Positions 25,330 to 34,907 are shown, numbered from the stretch's first letter. The stretch: DNA of 64,000 nt from Sipunculus nudus (GCA_026874595.1 JAPPUL010000082.1:186001-250000), one strand, 5' to 3'. The notes: a model not told the origin generated them from the letters alone. A program made the numbers and translations.

Positions 25330-26817
25330 ATGAGTTTACAACAAGATTTTTATAACCAAAATAAAAACCCCATTAGTAAATATGTTTCTAACTTGGATAA
25401 AGATATTTATTCCATCTTTGCTCTTCCTGAAGAAGTTATTGCTACTCTCTTTGCTTATGTTAGCAGAAGTCCCAAAAGCTTTAGAGAAAACTTACTTAGC
25501 GTTTCGCAGCAGAAAGCTAGAGAGTTTCATGAAAAATGGGTGCTTAATTATGGCCATGCCTCCGTTGCTGAACTTGCTGTTACTCATATCGGCATTGAAA
25601 ATGTTTCAAGGCTTTTTTCTTCCTTACTAGAACGCTCAAATCCATACATTTCTCCTGTTGAATACTCCCAGCGTTATCAAAAACCTAAAAAAGGAGACTT
25701 TTATATCCCTTCTACACTAGATAACTTGTCTTTAAAGATTTATTGTGAATACCAATCCTATATCTATGATGTCTATTGCTCGCTCTTTAATAAACTTGTT
25801 ATATTTCTTAAAGCTAAAATCAAAATTAAAAAAACTCAGTCGAGTAAATACTACAACAGCTACATAGACAAACTTGCATTTGAAGATGCTCGATATATCT
25901 TGCCTCTTGCCGTTTATACCAATTTAGGACTTACCACTAATGCTCGTGCTTGTGCCGATATGATTTGTACGCTCCTCTCAAGTGAATATCCTGAAGTGCG
26001 GGATAGAGCTTCGGAAATTAAAACTGAAGTGCTTCGAGCTTTGCCCACTCTCATTAAATATGTTGACTCAAAGACTTTTATTACCTCCTCTCGCACCGTT
26101 TTAACGAACTTTGCATATAACTATATTTCTAAATCCAAAAATATTAATGAGCCGTTAAATAATATCAAGGTTGAGCTCGTTGACTTCTCTTTTAAAAATA
26201 CTAAAAACCCTCAAGAATCTGCTCTCAACTCTTTAATCTCTAATTTGACTTTCCCTTTCCTCAAAAATAATCTCTCCTTTAAAGACCTTTCTACGGATAT
26301 AGAAACTAAGCCTTTGGAACAAAAAATTAACCTCTTTAACAACATTATGGCAAGCCTTCATGACCATGATAATCCCCTCTCCCCTTTTGAGGACATTGTT
26401 TACCACTTCGAACTCCATATGTCGGAGGCTTGTTGGCATCAGTTTTTACGCCATCGCAAAATTAATATCTCTTGGCAATACCCTTCAATAGAAAACGGTT
26501 ATATTATACCGCAAAATATTATTGAGGCTGGGATTAAGGATATATTTACTAAGGCTATTTTACATTCTAAGGACATATATAACCAAATCGCTAAACTATA
26601 CCCTCTTGAAGCTCATTACTTAGTCACTAACTCTCATATTAGACCCGTTTTGGCTTCTTTATCTCTTTGGGAAGTTTATCATCTTATTAATCTTAGATTG
26701 TCGAAAAACGCTCAGTGGGAAATCCGTAACCTTGTTAAGCTTATGGCACGAGAAATACATAATGTTCATCCTGCTTTAATTAAACCTGCTTTAGATAGAA
26801 GTATCCGTAGAAAATAA
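25330..26817 (+). CDS. thyX: ThyX-related protein with two ThyX-like halves
   Basis: Flavin-dependent thymidylate synthase family, but 495 aa against 220-320 for ordinary ThyX. The first half has YGHASVAELA...GIENVSRL followed by EYSQRYQ (near 113) and a long NARACADMI helix; the second has HQFLRHRKINISWQYPS (near 374) and LRLSKNAQWEIRNLVKL. The RHR flavin motif occurs only in the second half and SQRY only in the first, so one active site may be made from two diverged repeats. Long forms exist in other bacteria, Chlamydia among them. An upstream ATG at 25237 would add 31 hydrophobic residues; I prefer 25330 because the enzyme is cytosolic, though its ribosome site is poor. Isolated plus gene, pyrimidine-rich codons. 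Confidence 0.85.
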   Translation: MSLQQDFYNQNKNPISKYVSNLDKDIYSIFALPEEVIATLFAYVSRSPKSFRENLLSVSQQKAREFHEKWVLNYGHASVAELAVTHIGIENVSRLFSSLLERSNPYISPVEYSQRYQKPKKGDFYIPSTLDNLSLKIYCEYQSYIYDVYCSLFNKLVIFLKAKIKIKKTQSSKYYNSYIDKLAFEDARYILPLAVYTNLGLTTNARACADMICTLLSSEYPEVRDRASEIKTEVLRALPTLIKYVDSKTFITSSRTVLTNFAYNYISKSKNINEPLNNIKVELVDFSFKNTKNPQESALNSLISNLTFPFLKNNLSFKDLSTDIETKPLEQKINLFNNIMASLHDHDNPLSPFEDIVYHFELHMSEACWHQFLRHRKINISWQYPSIENGYIIPQNIIEAGIKDIFTKAILHSKDIYNQIAKLYPLEAHYLVTNSHIRPVLASLSLWEVYHLINLRLSKNAQWEIRNLVKLMAREIHNVHPALIKPALDRSIRRK

Positions 26818-26879
26818 TATAACCTATATTAAATAAATCTCAATAAATCAAAACAAGCTTAATACATTTACCATATTCA

Positions 26880-27905
26880 CTATATCGCAAATATAGTCCC
26901 CCCAAATTCTCCATGTAAGTCCTTCCCCAAAAGATCATCTATTGCTCTTTTTATATCTTTATCCTTGTAAAGTACGTTATATACCTCCTCTATTATAGGG
27001 ACCTTTACTTTTAAGCTTCTCGATAGCATATATGCTGATAACGTCGTCTCAACCCCCTCTGCTACCTCCCCCATCTCAGCTAGTACATCCTTAAGTGCTT
27101 TGCCTTTGGCAAGCTCCCTTCCTACCCGCCTATTTCGACTTAAATCTCCTGTACAGGTTAATACTAAATCTCCAACGCCCGCAAGCCCTATAAAGGTTCC
27201 TAAATTTGCTCCCTTGCGTACCCCAATACGGCTTATCTCCGTAAGCCCTCCTGTTATAACACCTGCTAATGCATTCTTCCCTAATGATAGCTCATCTACT
27301 ATGCCCGCGGCTATCGCTATTATATTCTTTAATGCACCACATAATTCCATCCCTATTACATCACGACTCGTATATAATTTGAAATACGAAACCTCAAACA
27401 ACTTCATTACCCTTTTACACAACTCTCGTGAATGTGATGCTATTACTGCTGTTGTTATCTTCTCTTCGGCAAGCTCTTGGGCAAATGTTGGCCCTGATAT
27501 GTAGACTAGCCTATGGTGCAGTCTCGATGGCAAAACCTCCTCTAATAACTCGGATATCGTAAGTAGACTTTTTGCCTCTATTCCCTTTGACCCGTTTATT
27601 ATTATCGTCTCCTCATCTATCATATCTGATACCTTCTCTAGCACCCCTCTTATAAATTGTGTCGGTATTACGTTTAGTAAGTATTTACTATAACATGCCG
27701 CCTCCTCCAACGATAATGTCGCTCGGACATTAGCGCTAAAATTAAGCTCCTTTAAGTATTTTGGATTCCTTCCTTCTTTATTTATAATATCACAGGTCTT
27801 TTTGTTACGGGTCCAAAGCAGGATCTCAAAGCCTTTCTTATCTAGCAAATACGTTAAGGCCATTGAATAACTACCTACCCCGAGTATCGATACCCTCATC
27901 GCCAT
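26880..27905 (-). CDS. gpsA: Glycerol-3-phosphate dehydrogenase [NAD(P)+]
   Basis: Makes sn-glycerol-3-phosphate for phospholipids. 341 aa. Dinucleotide fold VSILGVGSYSMALTYLL (the usual Trp-Gly is Tyr-Ser here), NGSKGIE near 110, SGPTFAQEL near 142, catalytic Lys in CGALKNIIAIAAG near 192, and GDLVLTCTGDLSRNRRVG near 253. Start at 27905 or at the ATG six bases on (MRVSILG). With psd farther along, it supports phosphatidylethanolamine-type lipid synthesis. Confidence 0.95.
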   Translation of the reverse strand: MAMRVSILGVGSYSMALTYLLDKKGFEILLWTRNKKTCDIINKEGRNPKYLKELNFSANVRATLSLEEAACYSKYLLNVIPTQFIRGVLEKVSDMIDEETIIINGSKGIEAKSLLTISELLEEVLPSRLHHRLVYISGPTFAQELAEEKITTAVIASHSRELCKRVMKLFEVSYFKLYTSRDVIGMELCGALKNIIAIAAGIVDELSLGKNALAGVITGGLTEISRIGVRKGANLGTFIGLAGVGDLVLTCTGDLSRNRRVGRELAKGKALKDVLAEMGEVAEGVETTLSAYMLSRSLKVKVPIIEEVYNVLYKDKDIKRAIDDLLGKDLHGEFGGTIFAI

Positions 27906-28006
27906 TTCTTCCTTTACTTCTATTCTTTACTATACTTCTATATTTATGTTCTGATTTATTTTAAACTTTTTTTTAGTCTATAATTATTTAGTCTATAATC
28001 CCTTCT

Positions 28007-28576
28007 TTAAGGAATCTTTAATGCCTTGTGCAGTTGTACTGACAAGTGCCATTTCGGATTCCTCTCTACTGCTTTTATACATTCTCTTAGCGATTTATTA
28101 TTTATCTCTTTTGGATCATTTAGTGGTTGTAGATAATAATGTTTAAACCCATGTCTTTCATACCTCTCCAAATCTTGCCCTTTGTACACTACCTTTATTT
28201 CATCTCCTTCTATATATTCTTCTGTCTTCGGCGATACCGTTATCCAGTCAGGGCTACACCTTAAATCTCGTGTCCCGTTTGTTTCTACGCTTACATAATA
28301 CCCGAGCTCTTGCAATCCCTCTACCACGTACGGTAAATTCTCCTGTATCCCAGGCTCCCCTCCTGTCAATACTACAAATTTACAGGGCTTATATTTTCTT
28401 AGCTCTTTAAATAAATTCTGCTCTTCGTACTCTTTATATGTTATCTCTTCTGCCTCATCACAAAATGTACAGCTTAAATTACATCCGTAAAACCTTACGA
28501 ATATTGCACTGCGTCCACTATGATATCCCTCCCCTTGTATACTCCTAAATATCTCAACTATCTTATAACTTCGCAT
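28007..28576 (-). CDS. queE: 7-carboxy-7-deazaguanine synthase (radical SAM)
   Basis: Radical SAM enzyme of the queuosine/preQ0 pathway, converting carboxytetrahydropterin to CDG. The compact 189-aa form keeps the iron-sulfur motif CNLSCTFCDE (residues 32-41), the IQGEGYHSGRSAIFVRF lead-in and the SAM-binding LTGGEPGIQ. Its ATG overlaps the end of queD by 14 bp, so the pair is co-translated. queC and queF are not in this window. Confidence 0.95.
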   Translation of the reverse strand: MRSYKIVEIFRSIQGEGYHSGRSAIFVRFYGCNLSCTFCDEAEEITYKEYEEQNLFKELRKYKPCKFVVLTGGEPGIQENLPYVVEGLQELGYYVSVETNGTRDLRCSPDWITVSPKTEEYIEGDEIKVVYKGQDLERYERHGFKHYYLQPLNDPKEINNKSLRECIKAVERNPKWHLSVQLHKALKIP

Positions 28577-28916
28577 ATTCTACTGCACTCCCCTCTGTCT
28601 CCCACAATACCAGCTTCCTAAGTCCCTTATATCTTCTCTTGATCCCTTCATAGAGTAGCTTCGCTAGGTTCTCTGCTGTCGGATAATATAAATCTAAATC
28701 TTCATTCAAATATGTATGATCCGGTAAGTATTCCTTCAAAAAATCCTTTATCTCTCCAAAATCTATACTAATACCATTCTTTCCCACCTCCTCTACCCGT
28801 ATGTAGACCTCTATATGCCAGGTGTGCCCATGTAAATGACTACATTTTCCCTCGTAATCGTTTAATTTATGTGCTGCGTCAAATTTATGTCTTACTCTAA
28901 GATCCATTACTTCCAT
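28563..28916 (-). CDS. queD: 6-carboxytetrahydropterin synthase
   Basis: Zinc enzyme that turns dihydroneopterin triphosphate into carboxytetrahydropterin, feeding QueE. 117 aa. Zinc histidines are in KFDAAHKL and HLHGHTWHIEVYI; the catalytic Cys precedes in GKCSHLHGH. Downstream landmarks DFGEIKDFLKEYLPDHTYLN and PTAENLAKLL fit the family. First gene of the queD-queE pair. Confidence 0.95.
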   Translation of the reverse strand: MEVMDLRVRHKFDAAHKLNDYEGKCSHLHGHTWHIEVYIRVEEVGKNGISIDFGEIKDFLKEYLPDHTYLNEDLDLYYPTAENLAKLLYEGIKRRYKGLRKLVLWETEGSAVEYAKL

Positions 28917-28989
28917 CCTTTCTCTTTCTTACTTCTCCTTCTTTCTTTTCTTAGCTTATTAGCAAGGCTTCTTTACAAGATGTTTCTTT

Positions 28990-29036
28990 CCTTTCTCTGC
29001 ATCCCCTAGCCTGCATCCCCTAGCCTGCATCCCCTA
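28990..29036. repeat. 13-bp tandem repeat at the msrA stop codon
   Basis: CTGCATCCCCTAG occurs in about three and a half copies; the last, CTGCATCCCCTA, includes the stop codon of msrA (TAG on the minus strand), and CTGCATCTCATG just inside the gene is a further, decayed copy. Confidence 0.8.
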
Positions 29037-29888
29037 CTGCATCTCATGTTCTTTCTTCAAGAGCTCTTTAAAGCGTTTCTTGAATTTCCGAAGCTTCGGG
29101 CCTATCACTATAAAACAATAGGGATTGCTTGTTGCATTGTCCCTATAATAATTTTGATGGTACTCTTCTGCCTTATAGAACTTCTTTAGTTTTGTTATCT
29201 GTGTTACTATCTTCTTATCGCCCCATATCGCCTCTTGTGCCGCATTACGAGACTGCTCTGCTAAAGCTTGTTCTTTTTCCGTCTTATAAAGTATTATCGA
29301 CCGATACTGCGGACCTACGTCGTTTCCTTGACGGTTTAATGTCGTTGGATCGTGCGTCTCCCAAAATACCTCCAGCAACTTCTCATAGCCCACCTCCTCC
29401 TCATTATACAATACCTCCACCACCTCTGCATGATTTCCATCCCCGCGTATTACCATCTCATAAGTCGGAAATTCAACTGTCCCTCCCGCATAGCCTGAGG
29501 ATACCTCCAAAACTCCCTCTACCCTCTCGTATATTGCTTCGGTACACCAAAAACAGCCTGTCCCAAAATATGCCCTTGCATATTTATCATTTATAGCTTG
29601 TTCTTCCATTATATTTTCTCTGTCTTTTTTTCCTTCCCTGTTGCCTTCCCTGTTTCCTTCCCTGTTTCCTTCCGCTTTTACTCCGCTTTTCGCTACCAGT
29701 ACTCTATCTTTATATCTTTTGCCTCTTAGCTTGCCTCTTACATCACCTTCCTCAGCTGCATAACCAGCTGCATAACCAACTCCATCACCCCAATTCATTA
29801 GATGTAATAGCATTAGAAATATACTGACTATCCATAAAATCCCATATATTATTTTTCTAAATTTAATGCCTTTTCTTCCCATTTGCAT
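29034..29888 (-). CDS. msrA: Peptide methionine sulfoxide reductase MsrA, exported form
   Basis: Reduces methionine-S-sulfoxide in oxidised proteins. The MsrA domain starts near residue 107 with YFGTGCFWCTEAIY (catalytic Cys in GCFWC) and includes GYAGGTVEFPTYE, NRQGNDVGPQYRS and YHQNYYRDN; NPYC at the end may carry the resolving Cys. Residues 1-35 form a signal anchor (IYGILWIVSIFLMLLHLM), and a low-complexity linker with four NREG repeats follows, so the enzyme is probably periplasmic and tethered. No MsrB is present. Confidence 0.94.
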   Translation of the reverse strand: MQMGRKGIKFRKIIYGILWIVSIFLMLLHLMNWGDGVGYAAGYAAEEGDVRGKLRGKRYKDRVLVAKSGVKAEGNREGNREGNREGKKDRENIMEEQAINDKYARAYFGTGCFWCTEAIYERVEGVLEVSSGYAGGTVEFPTYEMVIRGDGNHAEVVEVLYNEEEVGYEKLLEVFWETHDPTTLNRQGNDVGPQYRSIILYKTEKEQALAEQSRNAAQEAIWGDKKIVTQITKLKKFYKAEEYHQNYYRDNATSNPYCFIVIGPKLRKFKKRFKELLKKEHEMQ

Positions 29889-30007
29889 TCTCCTCTTTGT
29901 TATAAATAAGTTCTTCTATAATCCTCATATTATAACCCGTCCTTTCCCTCTTTAACTTAAATATCTAAACTTACCACCCCCAAATATTAAATATTTAAAG
30001 CTTTTGC

Positions 30008-30682
30008 CTAATATTCATCCTCTACCTTTCCTCGCATATATTTTTGCTTGTTTTCTCCTATTATTCCGTCTAGATACGCATAATAATCAAATATATCTAT
30101 AAGCACATCCTCCTTCTCCTTCACTTTCTTCAATAGCACCATATAGGTTAACTTTGAACCCGCTCGGCCCTCATGTAGCAAATATATATACCCATCCCCT
30201 CCTATCTCCTCCCCCCTTACCTCCTTAAGAGGATCGCTATATTCTTTTACTTTAGATATATATCCTTTAAGCCCCCTACCCTCCAATATCTTAACTAAAT
30301 CTTCTGCTCTTGCCTCCAGAATGCTCTCTATTAATATTATGTCTTTACTCTTAGTATATTCTTCCCGCTTCTTTAAAAGCTCCTCTTCTGCTTTTTGCTT
30401 TAACTCAAAACGTCGCAATATCTCATCATCCCCTAATACCGGAACTAGTAAAGTATATAATTCATCACACTCAAATACTTTCTCTTCTAGCCCAAGCGTT
30501 AATATACAGCCCCCCTTCCCATGCGGTATCTGCTTATACTCTCCTTTACCGTCCATCTTATTCCTTATTAGCAAATGAAACGATGGTGTGCCCGTATGTT
30601 TTAACATCTGTTTTTCATCTTCTCTTAACAAAAACTCATAATAATCTAATATCTTTACTATTAATTCCCTTTTCAATAACAT
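30008..30682 (-). CDS. Hypothetical protein
   Basis: 224 aa, cytosolic-looking, no family recognised. A central coiled stretch (RRFELKQKAEEELLKKREEYTKSKD, about 90-115) separates an N-terminal part containing a GKGGCILTLGLEEK turn from a C-terminal alpha/beta part ending IDIFDYYAYLDGIIGENKQKYMRG. Codon style matches the neighbouring minus genes, which supports translation. A 7-bp TTTTATC repeat (five copies, 30712-30738) and C-rich runs lie upstream. Confidence 0.6.
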   Translation of the reverse strand: MLLKRELIVKILDYYEFLLREDEKQMLKHTGTPSFHLLIRNKMDGKGEYKQIPHGKGGCILTLGLEEKVFECDELYTLLVPVLGDDEILRRFELKQKAEEELLKKREEYTKSKDIILIESILEARAEDLVKILEGRGLKGYISKVKEYSDPLKEVRGEEIGGDGYIYLLHEGRAGSKLTYMVLLKKVKEKEDVLIDIFDYYAYLDGIIGENKQKYMRGKVEDEY

Positions 30683-31030
30683 TTATTACCTCATCCGCTT
30701 TTTAAGCTTTTTATCTTTTATCTTTTATCTTTTATCTTACTCCCCCCCCTTTACTCCCCCCCTTTGCCCTTCCTTTGCTCTTAAACTACTTCCTCTTTAC
30801 TAATATTAGTACTTTATAGCAATAAATCAACAACTTTGACTATACCTTTTATCTTTTAAATTTACTATTTTTACCAAGCTTAGTTATTCTTATAGATTAA
30901 CTAGTTTATTTGTTCTCCCTCGCTTTCCCCCCATTTTTTACCCGTTACCATACCTTTACTTTTAATATCTGGCTTTGTTTTGGTTTATTTTTATTTATTT
31001 AGTAACTTATCTTTTTTATAGGCTTATACT
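30683..31030. other. Divergent intergenic region with TTTTATC repeat
   Basis: 348 bp between the hypothetical gene (minus) and cobA-hemD (plus). It begins with five TTTTATC units, then two CCCCCCCTTTACT-like blocks at about 30743-30772, and continues as T-rich sequence. A TTGACT near 30835 has no good -10 partner. No ORF or RNA gene seen. Confidence 0.55.
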
Positions 31031-32875
31031 ATGATTACTTTCAATATCTATTTTAATCAGCATAAAGTTACACCCAACTTTAGAAAAGAATTACACTCTT
31101 TCCTAAAGCTCTATCTGAACCATTTTAAATGGAACATTATAACTGATAACAAAAAAGCTAAGGACGCCGACTTCATTATTCAAAACTACAACGACGTTAT
31201 TGAGACCCCTCTTGAAAAAAGACTTACTTTGTCTACCTCTTTCCCTAATATTCATACTGATGCTATGCCTAATTTAAAACTCGGATTTGATGGCTTTGTA
31301 TTTACTTTTAAACGACAAAGAACTGACATTATTAACTCTTTTTACAAGTATTTTGGATTTGTTGACTTCATAGGCGCCGGCGCTGGGCACAAAGAACTTA
31401 TTTCTGTTAAAGGGATGCGTACTCTTAAGCTTGCTGATGTTGTTATATATGATAAGCTCTTAGATCCCAATATAATTACTTCATATACAAAACAAGATGC
31501 ATTACGAATCCCTCTTACCAAGTATGGTAGCCGCACCAAGAAAAATCTCGTGTCGCAAAGCCAAATTAATGAGGCCATCTTACGTTATGCTCTTCTCTTT
31601 AAGCATGTTGTTAGACTAAAAGGTGGCGACTCTTTTATTTTTGGCCGCGGTGGAGAGGAGTGTGAATACATTTTGCCTTTCAATATAAAGTTTGAGGTTA
31701 TACCCGGTATCTCTTCTATAATCAGTGCTCTTTGTTATAGCGGCATCCCTCTTACTCACAGAGACTATAATGACGGCTTTATTGCTATTACTGGTTACAA
31801 CAAGCAATGTTCTTCTCCTAAAAGTTTTGAACAGTGTAATCAGGATATTGCCAACAAAATAAATTTTGCCCTCGAAAATAACTTAATGGTCGTTTTATTT
31901 ATGTCTTTAAACAATTGGATGAACTTTAAAGACCTTATCGCTTTTCAAAATACCCCTCTGGCCCTCATCGAATCCGGTGCTTACCCTAACCAACGTACCT
32001 TCATTTCTAACGTCAAAAATGCTAATACCATTATAGAAAAACATAAGCTTAAATCCCCTACCCTAATCGCAATCGGCAAAAATACCTCCATACATCATAA
32101 GTTACATTGGTTTGATAAATTACCGCTTTTTAACATCCGCATAATTGCTTTCGCATCGCAAAAACTCGCTCCCGAGATCTATGACGCCTTTGCTCCACTT
32201 GGCGCTTCTATTAAATGTCTAAGCCTTTATTCTCTTATCCCGCAAAAGCAAAGCATTACAAAACAATATCTTACCAAGTTAAATCTTTATGATTACATCT
32301 TCATAACAAGCACCAATGCTTTCTACTTCCTTATTGACGCTTTGAAAAAGCTTAATATCGATCTTAGAGCTCTGCCCAAAATAATCGTTTCTGGCCAAAA
32401 AACTGCTTCCCATTTTAAACAAATTGGCCTAATCCCCGACATTGTCCCCAAAAACTTCTCCTCTAAAGGCATTATTGAGGCGATTAAAAGCATTGATATC
32501 AAAAATAAAAAGTTCCTTTTCCCTAAAAGTAGTCTCTCGGATGGCTCGATTTCTACGTTTGTCAAATCGCAGAATGCTTTTATTGATGAGTTTATTCTTT
32601 ATCATAATAAAAGTTCCTCTGAAGACCTCCATATCATTAACTCTATTCCTCTCTTTAAACCTCATTACGTCATCTTTACATCTTCTTCAAGCGTTAACAT
32701 TTTCTATGAAAAGCTAAAGCAAAACTACAACTTTATTCCCGTATCCATGGGGGATAAAACTACTGCCTCTTTAAAAAAGATATTTAACCCAAGCAAAATC
32801 TTAATCCCCTCTTCCTTCACCATCGAAAGCATTAAAGACGCTATCCTTAATCATGTTAGACTAAATAAGAATTAG
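31031..32875 (+). CDS. cobA-hemD: Uroporphyrinogen-III C-methyltransferase fused to uroporphyrinogen-III synthase
   Basis: Tetrapyrrole enzyme fusion, 614 aa. Residues of about 112-350 are a SAM methyltransferase of the SUMT class (DFIGAGAGHKELISVKGM, VRLKGGDSFIFGRGGEE, EVIPGISSII). Residues of about 365-614 match HemD in overall pattern (FITSTNAFYFLI, VSGQKTASHFK, VIFTSSSSVNIF, ASLKK). The first 110 residues are unassigned and may be the remnant of another heme enzyme. GAGAGH replaces the usual GAGPGD. The product would be uroporphyrinogen III and precorrin-2, for siroheme or cobalamin. Overlaps psd by 4 bp tail to tail. Pyrimidine-rich codons. Confidence 0.87.
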   Translation: MITFNIYFNQHKVTPNFRKELHSFLKLYLNHFKWNIITDNKKAKDADFIIQNYNDVIETPLEKRLTLSTSFPNIHTDAMPNLKLGFDGFVFTFKRQRTDIINSFYKYFGFVDFIGAGAGHKELISVKGMRTLKLADVVIYDKLLDPNIITSYTKQDALRIPLTKYGSRTKKNLVSQSQINEAILRYALLFKHVVRLKGGDSFIFGRGGEECEYILPFNIKFEVIPGISSIISALCYSGIPLTHRDYNDGFIAITGYNKQCSSPKSFEQCNQDIANKINFALENNLMVVLFMSLNNWMNFKDLIAFQNTPLALIESGAYPNQRTFISNVKNANTIIEKHKLKSPTLIAIGKNTSIHHKLHWFDKLPLFNIRIIAFASQKLAPEIYDAFAPLGASIKCLSLYSLIPQKQSITKQYLTKLNLYDYIFITSTNAFYFLIDALKKLNIDLRALPKIIVSGQKTASHFKQIGLIPDIVPKNFSSKGIIEAIKSIDIKNKKFLFPKSSLSDGSISTFVKSQNAFIDEFILYHNKSSSEDLHIINSIPLFKPHYVIFTSSSSVNIFYEKLKQNYNFIPVSMGDKTTASLKKIFNPSKILIPSSFTIESIKDAILNHVRLNKN

Positions 32876-33714
32876 CTTTTTAATACATCTCCTATCCCCT
32901 CTCCCATCTTTAGTCTCTTGCCCCTTTTTATCCCGCCTCTAAACCTTAGCTTATCCTTACCAAAAAAAAGAATCACCGTCGAACCCCCAAGCTCAAATAA
33001 GCCATACTCTGCTCCTTTTTTAAAATATCTTCCGTCCAAATCGCTATATGCATACCCTTCATTACCAAAATCACCCCTCCTAAACTCTATACCGCAAAAC
33101 GTCTTGATACTACCTACATTTAACGCTCCCACCAAAACTAATGCATAGTTTCCAAGACCTTCACTCTCAAAGATTGTTGTGTTTCTCTCATTTTCTACAA
33201 ACAACCTCTTTATCCCAAGCCCTATCTCGTTTACAGGATTTAACTTCCCCCTTATATGTTCTTGATATTTTGCCCGACCACCGTAGGGTATGTGTATCCT
33301 ATGGTAATCTCTTGGGCTTAAATATATTGTTATATAATCCCCTTCTATAAACTCTTCTTTTGTTTTTGTCTTTATTAGCTCGCTCAAAAGCAGTTTTATT
33401 CCCTTTACTTGTAAAAATTCCCCAGCATTTACTTTCCCAAACTCAACCACTTCTCCATCAACTGGCGATACTATTACTCCCTCACCCTCTTCTATTTCTC
33501 TTGCTCCTACCTTAAGCTCCCGTGTGAAAAAATCATTTAATGTCTCATATCTCTCAAGCCCATATAAAACCTCCCTCATATTTACTCCGTATTTTCTTAT
33601 GTATAACTTCAATAGCACTTTCAAGACACCCTTTGGTAACTTCAAATTTCCCAAAAACCCTGCCGCCTTACTTAATAGCCTCTTCGGTAAGAATTTTATA
33701 ACTACTTGTTTCAA
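32872..33714 (-). CDS. psd: Phosphatidylserine decarboxylase proenzyme
   Basis: Inner-membrane enzyme making phosphatidylethanolamine. 280 aa, full-length type: SPVDGEV near 83, YHRIHIPYGG with the catalytic His near 138, and GGST near 247 in LFELGGSTVILFFG, where self-cleavage creates the pyruvoyl group (LGST in most relatives). The N-terminal LNDFFTREL motif is also present. Short direct repeats (TTCTAGTATTTAAA twice) lie upstream of the start at 33760-33787. Confidence 0.95.
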   Translation of the reverse strand: MKQVVIKFLPKRLLSKAAGFLGNLKLPKGVLKVLLKLYIRKYGVNMREVLYGLERYETLNDFFTRELKVGAREIEEGEGVIVSPVDGEVVEFGKVNAGEFLQVKGIKLLLSELIKTKTKEEFIEGDYITIYLSPRDYHRIHIPYGGRAKYQEHIRGKLNPVNEIGLGIKRLFVENERNTTIFESEGLGNYALVLVGALNVGSIKTFCGIEFRRGDFGNEGYAYSDLDGRYFKKGAEYGLFELGGSTVILFFGKDKLRFRGGIKRGKRLKMGEGIGDVLKS

Positions 33715-33850
33715 TGTTTTATCCCTTATATTTTTCCTTACGCTTATAGTATAAATTCTAGTATTTAAATTCTAGTATTTAAATCCTGTTAATAGTATAA
33801 ATTCTATTAAGCTACATTATACTACTTTTTTTTATTCTTATTATCTAACA

Positions 33851-34014
33851 GTTTATTCTTTTGTGAAGTTTATTCTTTTGTGAAGTTTATTCTTTTGTGA
33901 AGTTTATTCTTTTGTGAAGTTTATTCTTTTGTGAAGTTTATTCTTTTGTGAAGTTTGTTCTTTTATGAAGTTTGTTCTTTTATGAAGTTTATTCTTTTAT
34001 GAAGTTTATACTTT
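33851..34014. repeat. 17-bp tandem array at the stop of the NIF3 gene
   Basis: About nine and a half units of GTTTATTCTTTTGTGAA with exact 17-bp spacing (33851, 33868, 33885, and so on). Six carry TTTTGTG, then two GTTCTTTTATG and one ATTCTTTTATG, so variants are ordered along the array. The last partial unit contains the stop codon of the NIF3 gene. No spacers, hence not CRISPR. Confidence 0.9.
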
Positions 34015-34770
34015 GTTCGGTATGTCTATAAATGTGTGTTTTAAGCTAAAATGCTCTTTTAAATGTTCCCCAAGCCCTTGTACTCCAAGTCGCTCCGTTG
34101 CGTAGTGCCCAAACGATACGAAGTTTATTCCCTCTTCTTTTGCCATGTGCATTGTTGATTCACTTGCTTCGCCCGTTACAAATACATCCGCTCCTGCTTT
34201 ATGGGCTTCTAATACTTTCCCCTGACCCCCGCCTGTTACCACTCCTACTCGTTTTATCTTAGACCCGCCATATCTATAACATATAGGCTCGCTAACTCCC
34301 AAAACCTTTTTACTAGATTCCAAAAACTCAGAAAAACTTATACTCTCATTAAGCTCACCTATATAACCTATCTCTTTTCCCTTATATTTCCCAAATCTCT
34401 TGAATCCTCCTACCGCTCCAAGCGCTTTACATAACATTATGCTATTTCCTACTTCCTCATGCCCGTCCAAAGGTAGATGATATGCTATTAAACTTATATC
34501 ATTTTTAAGCAGGCTCTTTAATCGCTTCTTTATATGTCCATCAATTACTAAAAGCCCTCCTCCCCATATTATACCATGATGCACTAGTATTGCATCCCCC
34601 CCCAATTCATACCCTCTCTCAAATAACTCCAAAGAACCACTCACCCCACTTATTATATGTTTTATCTCCCTTCGGCCCCTAACTTGTATACCATTTGGAC
34701 TGTAGTCTTTATACTCATTTACTCTAAGATAGTTGTTTGTATAGTTTAACAACTCGTCAAGCTCTATCAT
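34006..34770 (-). CDS. NIF3-like dinuclear metal centre protein
   Basis: Also annotated as GTP cyclohydrolase 1 type 2 (YbgI/DUF34 family). 254 aa. Metal-binding features: VHHGIIWGG near 62, AYHLPLDGHEEVGNS near 97, VVTGGGQG near 175, and FVSFGHYATERLGV near 220. Molecular role is uncertain in all bacteria. Transcribed alone on the minus strand; the 17-bp array starts at its stop. Confidence 0.9.
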   Translation of the reverse strand: MIELDELLNYTNNYLRVNEYKDYSPNGIQVRGRREIKHIISGVSGSLELFERGYELGGDAILVHHGIIWGGGLLVIDGHIKKRLKSLLKNDISLIAYHLPLDGHEEVGNSIMLCKALGAVGGFKRFGKYKGKEIGYIGELNESISFSEFLESSKKVLGVSEPICYRYGGSKIKRVGVVTGGGQGKVLEAHKAGADVFVTGEASESTMHMAKEEGINFVSFGHYATERLGVQGLGEHLKEHFSLKHTFIDIPNKV

Positions 34771-34867
34771 AGTACAAATATAGCCTTATAGCTCCTTTTT
34801 GAATACATTATCTTTTCTCGTTCCTTATTATTTGATACATTTTAATATATAGTAAATCTACTATAAC

Positions 34868-34907
34868 CTCCCCTCATGAACCTCCCTCATGAACCTCCCC
34901 TCATGCC
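34868..34907. repeat. Short tandem repeat touching the HU stop codon
   Basis: Three units of CCTCCCCTCATGAA (the middle one 13 bp) end directly at the stop codon of the HU-family gene. Same arrangement as at msrA and the NIF3 gene. Confidence 0.75.

Noticed and set aside
33851-34014. CRISPR array
   Set aside because: The 17-bp units are contiguous with no spacers, and no cas gene is present.
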